Source: DATJBF01 sp035516795 (GTDB taxonomy: Bacteria; Verrucomicrobiota; Verrucomicrobiia; Palsa-1439). Taken from it: a stretch of DNA of 35,370 nucleotides. The position numbers were made by a program, and so were the translations under genes. Numbering within the stretch: the stretch's first letter is position 1; each line of letters begins with the position of its first letter. Location: positions 1 through 35,370 of the forward strand of contig DATIZX010000063.1 of the NCBI GenBank assembly GCA_035516795.1, given 5' to 3'. Shown here in pieces: positions 32,905 through 35,370 of the stretch. The notes below the pieces were generated by a model. That model was not told the DNA's origin and did no database searches. It saw nothing but the letters and a program-made list of their open reading frames with translations.

Positions 32905-33474
32905 TCACCTGAAAGCCGATGTCTTTCTTCGGCGGCTCGGGCAAGGCGGGGGATCGATGATGTCCATGACGCGTTGGAGGATGGTGACGATGGCGGCTTC
33001 GTGAACGTCAAGGCGCTCCTTGAGTTCCTTCTCCAGAGCGGCGAGCTTGCGCGCAAGCTCCCGGTTGTCCGACAGCGCCGCGCGCATTCTTAAAAATGCC
33101 CGGACGACAAAGACACTCATTTGAACGGCCTGCGGGCTATTGAGGACGTTGGCAGCCATGATCGCGCCGTGCTCGGTAAAGGCATACGGTCGAAAGCGCG
33201 GATCGCGGTGCTTTTGGGAACCGGTCGCAAATTGCGACCGGTTCATTGAGGTCACAATTTGTGACCTCAAAGCCGCTATCTCCTCTGCGGTAAGCTGAAA
33301 CACGAAGTCTGACGGAAATCGTTCGGAGTTGCGCTTGACCGCTTCGTTCAGCCGTTTGGTCGTTACGCCATAGACGGCAGCCAAATCTGCATCAAGCATG
33401 ACCTTGTGACCGCGAATTTCTAAGATAAGCCGGTCGAGATTCGCGATGGAAACTGATGAGCCCTTCACGCTCAT
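32905..33474 (-). CDS. ORF6N domain protein with a frameshifted C-terminus
   Basis: A 189-residue protein from the ATG at 33474. Residues about 12-125 form an ORF6N (KilA-N-related) domain: IRGHKVMLDADLAAVYGV, LNEAVKRNSERFPSDFVF, then YAFTEHGAIMAANVLNSPQA. A helical coiled-coil stretch follows (LARKLAALEKELKERLD). ORF6N domains occur in phage antirepressors and in chromosomal copies; DNA binding is expected. The frame ends IIDPPPCPSRRRKTSAFR, but after the proline run the alternate frame reads PPKKDIGFQVKEAKKRY and stops at 32864, which is the ending normal for the family. So one base has been lost or two gained near 32980. The TTG at 33522 is an unlikely start. Palindromes in and near the gene are listed separately. 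Confidence 0.8.
   Translation of the reverse strand: MSVKGSSVSIANLDRLILEIRGHKVMLDADLAAVYGVTTKRLNEAVKRNSERFPSDFVFQLTAEEIAALRSQIVTSMNRSQFATGSQKHRDPRFRPYAFTEHGAIMAANVLNSPQAVQMSVFVVRAFLRMRAALSDNRELARKLAALEKELKERLDVHEAAIVTILQRVMDIIDPPPCPSRRRKTSAFR
33218..33244. promoter_or_regulatory. Perfect 27-bp palindrome inside the ORF6N gene
   Basis: GAACCGGTCGCAA (33218-33230), a central A, and TTGCGACCGGTTC (33232-33244). The arms are perfect over 13 bp. It lies in coding sequence for NRSQFATGS and shares the GGTCxCAA...TTGxGACC core with two other palindromes. Confidence 0.7.
33246..33270. promoter_or_regulatory. Perfect 25-bp palindrome inside the ORF6N gene
   Basis: TTGAGGTCACAA (33246-33257), a central T, and TTGTGACCTCAA (33259-33270). 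It begins one base after the previous palindrome and encodes RSQIVTS, so the peptide motif RSQ(I/F)(V/A)T is repeated twice in a row. Confidence 0.7.
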
Positions 33475-33536
33475 GGCCGTGCAGTATGCCAACAGTGGAG
33501 ATTTGTCGTCAACAACAGACAACCGGCGGCGGTTTT

Positions 33537-33567
33537 GACAAGCTTAGAATGGCGACCTTGCGGCGAG
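33537..33567 (+). repeat. Direct repeat flanking the ORF6N gene, right copy
   Basis: GACAAGCTTAGAATGGCGAC followed by CTTGCGGCGAG. It pairs with 32809-32838 in the same orientation. It lies about 65 bp upstream of the ORF6N start and touches the upstream palindrome. Confidence 0.5.
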
Positions 33568-33592
33568 ATGCGGTCACAGTTTGTGACCGCAT
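33568..33592. promoter_or_regulatory. 25-bp palindrome upstream of the ORF6N gene
   Basis: ATGCGGTCACA (33568-33578), a GTT centre, and TGTGACCGCAT (33582-33592). The arms are perfect over 11 bp. It shares GGTCACA...TGTGACC with the palindrome at 33246. It lies 94 bp ahead of the ORF6N ATG and 11 bp past the MoaD stop, in a good place for an operator. Confidence 0.65.
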
Positions 33593-33603
33593 GGTTTGGA
33601 CTG

Positions 33604-33903
33604 CTATCCCCCAGCAATGGCGCCGATGATGGCGAAAGGTTCTTTGCCGGAGACGATTTCCTCTGGCAGGGGCGTGTCGGGCGGTTTGTTGGAGTAATCT
33701 TCCTCGCAGACGTAGAACCGGAGGAACGGACGGCGTTTCAACGTGCCGTGGTCGCGGATGGTGCCGCGAAGAACCGGATACTTGGCTTCGACGGCGTCGA
33801 GTACCGAACCGATTGTGACCGGAGGCGCGACGTCAACGGTCACCTCGCGCCCGGTAATTTGAGTCAGCGTGCGCAGGTGAAATGGGAGTTCTATTCGAAT
33901 CAT
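33604..33903 (-). CDS. MoaD/ThiS-family ubiquitin-like sulfur carrier
   Basis: A 99-residue beta-grasp protein. The body reads MIRIELPFHLRTLTQ at the start with FLRFYVCEEDY in the middle, and it ends in the diglycine AIIGAIAGG that is adenylated and thiocarboxylated in sulfur carriers. MoaD supplies sulfur for molybdopterin, ThiS for thiamin; other members serve siderophore, cysteine or thioquinolobactin pathways, and no partner E1-like enzyme is nearby to tell which. The ATG at 33903 starts directly at the first strand; there is no clear SD. It follows the BNR-repeat gene on the same strand, with a palindromic repeat in the gap. A decayed copy of its tail lies at 32665. Confidence 0.88.
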   Translation of the reverse strand: MIRIELPFHLRTLTQITGREVTVDVAPPVTIGSVLDAVEAKYPVLRGTIRDHGTLKRRPFLRFYVCEEDYSNKPPDTPLPEEIVSGKEPFAIIGAIAGG

Positions 33904-33919
33904 GGCGACTGCCCGGAAC

Positions 33920-33978
33920 TGTAGTCGCACCCTTTCCGGGTGCGTCCGTCCCACGCAGGCGTAAAGCCTGCGGCTACA
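33920..33978. repeat. TGTAG...CTACA palindromic repeat, copy 4
   Basis: Begins TGTAGTCGCACCCTTTCCGG and ends AAAGCCTGCGGCTACA. It is nearly identical to copy 3 at 11773-11829. It lies within the gap between the BNR-repeat gene and moaD-like gene of the same probable operon, so it would be transcribed and fold. Confidence 0.7.
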
Positions 33979-33988
33979 CGTATTGATT

Positions 33989-35149
33989 TCATTTCAGCGT
34001 TTGGACCTCGACTGACAATACTGCCGGCAAGTCGCGGACGATGGGCGACCAGCTATCGCCGGAGTCAGCCGACGCGTAAACCTGTCCGCCCGTCGTACCG
34101 AAATAGACGCCGCATTTGTCGAGCGAATCCACAGCCATCGAATCGCGCAACACGTTCACGTAGCAATCTTTTTGCGGCAGGCCTTTTGTGAGCGGTTCCC
34201 ATTCGTCGCCGCCGGTCTTGCTGCGATACACGCGCAGTTTGGCATCGGGTGGATAATGCTCGGAGTCGCTCTTAATCGGGACGACATAAATGGTGTTCGG
34301 CTCGTGCGCATGAACATCGATCGGGAACCCGAAATCGCTCGGCAAATTTCCACTGACCTCGTGCCAGTTGTCGCCGGCGTCGTCGCTGCGGTTGACGTCC
34401 CAATGTTTCTGCATGAACAGAACATTCGGCCGCGACGGATGCATCGCGATGCGGTGGACGCAAAAGCCGACTTCTTGCTTTTTGTCCGGCAACTCGTACT
34501 GCATGTTCAACCCTTTGGTGATCGGCTTCCAGCTCTTGCCGCCATCGTCGGTGCGGAACGTGCCTGCTGCGGAAATGGCGACATACATGCGATTCGGGTT
34601 GGTTTTGTCGAGCAGGATGGTGTGCAGTCCCAGTCCACCCGCGCCGGGTTGCCAGAGTTCGCCTTTGGTGTGGCGCAACGCCGGCAATTCCTTCCACGAA
34701 TGTCCGCCATCGGTCGTGCGGAACAGACCGGCGTCTTCCACGCCCGCGTAACAGGTTTCTGGATCGGTCAACGACGGTTCGAGATGCCAGACGCGTTTGA
34801 ATTCCCACGGATGCGGCGTGCCGTCGTACCAGAGATGTTTGCCGACTTCGCCTTCGTACACAAACTTGTTGCTCTCGCCCTGGGGCATACCTTGGGGACT
34901 CATGATCGGGCCGCCGCCGGGCGGATTCCAGGTCTTGCCGCCGTCGGCGGAGCGTTGGATGACCTGGCCGAACCAGCCACTCGACTGCGAGGCATAAATC
35001 CGGTTGGGATCAGCCGGCGAACCTTTCATGTGATAAATCTCCCAGCCGGCAAAGAACGGGCCGCTCACCTCCCACTTCTTGCGTTGACCATCCGACGTCA
35101 GGATGAATGCGCCTTTCTTTGTTCCGACCAGGACTCGTACTTTGCTCAT
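33989..35149 (-). CDS. BNR/sialidase-like beta-propeller protein
   Basis: A 386-residue beta-propeller with six Asp-box motifs: SADGGKTW, TTDGGHSW, TDDGGKSW, SDDAGDNW, SKTGGDEW and SADSGDSW. Asp boxes mark the blades of sialidase-like and YCF48/VPS10-like propellers. It lacks the sialidase Arg triad as far as I can tell, so it is probably a binding or assembly protein rather than an enzyme. There is no signal peptide, so it appears cytosolic, which is unusual for BNR proteins. AAGGAG 6 nt before the ATG at 35149 decides the start and rejects the longer frame to 35263, which overlaps the SRPBCC gene. It lies 44 bp behind that gene and ahead of the MoaD-like gene. Confidence 0.85.
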   Translation of the reverse strand: MSKVRVLVGTKKGAFILTSDGQRKKWEVSGPFFAGWEIYHMKGSPADPNRIYASQSSGWFGQVIQRSADGGKTWNPPGGGPIMSPQGMPQGESNKFVYEGEVGKHLWYDGTPHPWEFKRVWHLEPSLTDPETCYAGVEDAGLFRTTDGGHSWKELPALRHTKGELWQPGAGGLGLHTILLDKTNPNRMYVAISAAGTFRTDDGGKSWKPITKGLNMQYELPDKKQEVGFCVHRIAMHPSRPNVLFMQKHWDVNRSDDAGDNWHEVSGNLPSDFGFPIDVHAHEPNTIYVVPIKSDSEHYPPDAKLRVYRSKTGGDEWEPLTKGLPQKDCYVNVLRDSMAVDSLDKCGVYFGTTGGQVYASADSGDSWSPIVRDLPAVLSVEVQTLK

Positions 35150-35193
35150 TGGCTTCTCCTTCGGGTTTGGGAACTGTTTCGGTTTCCAATTGC

Positions 35194-35370
35194 TTAATCT
35201 GAAATCTCTGGCTCGACCAGTTTCGCGAGAAGCGCGAGCGATTCTTGCCAGCCGAGGTAGCACGCTTCGACAGGAATGACCGCCGGCACGCCTTCTTGCA
35301 CGATGCTCAATTCTGTGCCGCAGGAAACTTTCTTCAACGTGATGGTTGCGTGCATCTCGCCAGGCAGGTT
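35194..35370 (-). CDS. SRPBCC/AHSA1-like protein, C-terminal part, runs off the window
   Basis: The minus strand from the window end to a TAA at 35194-35196 encodes 58 residues: MHATITLKKVSCGTELSIVQ, then a segment ending GWQESLALLAKLVEPEISD. This is the closing strand and long C-terminal helix (GWxxSLxxLAxLVE) of the AHSA1-like START/SRPBCC fold, a small hydrophobic-ligand-binding domain. The N-terminus is outside the window. The BNR-repeat gene starts 44 bp downstream on the same strand, so SRPBCC, BNR and MoaD-like genes probably form an operon. Confidence 0.8.
   Translation of the reverse strand, partial: NLPGEMHATITLKKVSCGTELSIVQEGVPAVIPVEACYLGWQESLALLAKLVEPEISD

Noticed and set aside
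1..35370. CRISPR array, tRNA, rRNA, transposase or integrase
   Set aside because: Looked for and not seen: no regularly spaced repeats, no recognisable RNA genes, no DDE or tyrosine recombinase motifs in the translations.

Overview
The window is about 35.4 kb of bacterial chromosome with fairly high GC. It contains no rRNA, tRNA, CRISPR array, transposase or integrase that I can see. The likely source is a Verrucomicrobiota member, perhaps Pedosphaera- or Limisphaerales-like. The evidence is the style of the secreted proteins: a G/T-rich beta-repeat protein with Ca-binding Asp-rich repeats ending in FYRVELVP, a second secreted protein ending in FFRLKITF, and a small secreted protein with a TVPLADLPPDLQKQFGYDP-type segment and an Ala/Lys-rich coiled coil. 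This assignment is an inference from style, not a marker gene.

Layout. 1-3.7 kb (minus strand): the start of a MOSC protein, a DUF1059 protein, and a cluster of patatin-like lipase, lipoprotein, small helical protein and small membrane protein. 4-7.4 kb: a HAD C-terminal gene remnant, a dispersed palindromic repeat, an adenosine-deaminase-family enzyme, an exported HAD phosphatase and the coiled-coil secreted protein. 7.5-17.1 kb (plus strand): a long redox and electrophile-stress run. It holds pirin, a haloperoxidase-like alpha/beta hydrolase, a class I disulfide reductase, a DUF302 protein, a cytosolic DsbA-like thioredoxin, a response regulator fused to a thioredoxin-reductase-like flavoprotein, its cNMP-domain histidine kinase, and two short-chain dehydrogenases. 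Pirin and the hydrolase share a 52-bp upstream element.

17.4-26.2 kb is mainly envelope and secreted proteins: the large beta-repeat protein, a HAD hydrolase, a three-gene operon (secreted unknown, cysteine peptidase fused to a von Willebrand A domain, membrane-anchored unknown), and a Cys-rich Ig/HYR-like protein whose third repeat is split by an inserted domain. 26.6-31.1 kb returns to redox enzymes: a beta-hydroxyacid dehydrogenase, an NmrA-type reductase, an AhpD/carboxymuconolactone decarboxylase, a cupin broken by a stop codon, and a flavin monooxygenase.

31.3-33.6 kb looks like an accessory pocket. It has a TIR-like protein with an unknown C-terminal region, and an ORF6N-domain gene with a frameshifted tail. 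Three near-identical palindromes lie in and just upstream of the ORF6N gene, which is also flanked by direct repeats and by a truncated copy of a moaD tail. 33.6-35.4 kb (minus strand) is a probable SRPBCC - BNR-repeat - MoaD operon.

A recurring theme is gene tails and heads left behind as fragments: two HAD pieces, two SDR tails and one MoaD tail, each with an intact relative elsewhere in the window. At least four TGTAG...CTACA palindromic repeats are scattered between genes. Together these suggest a genome shaped by many small duplications and deletions.
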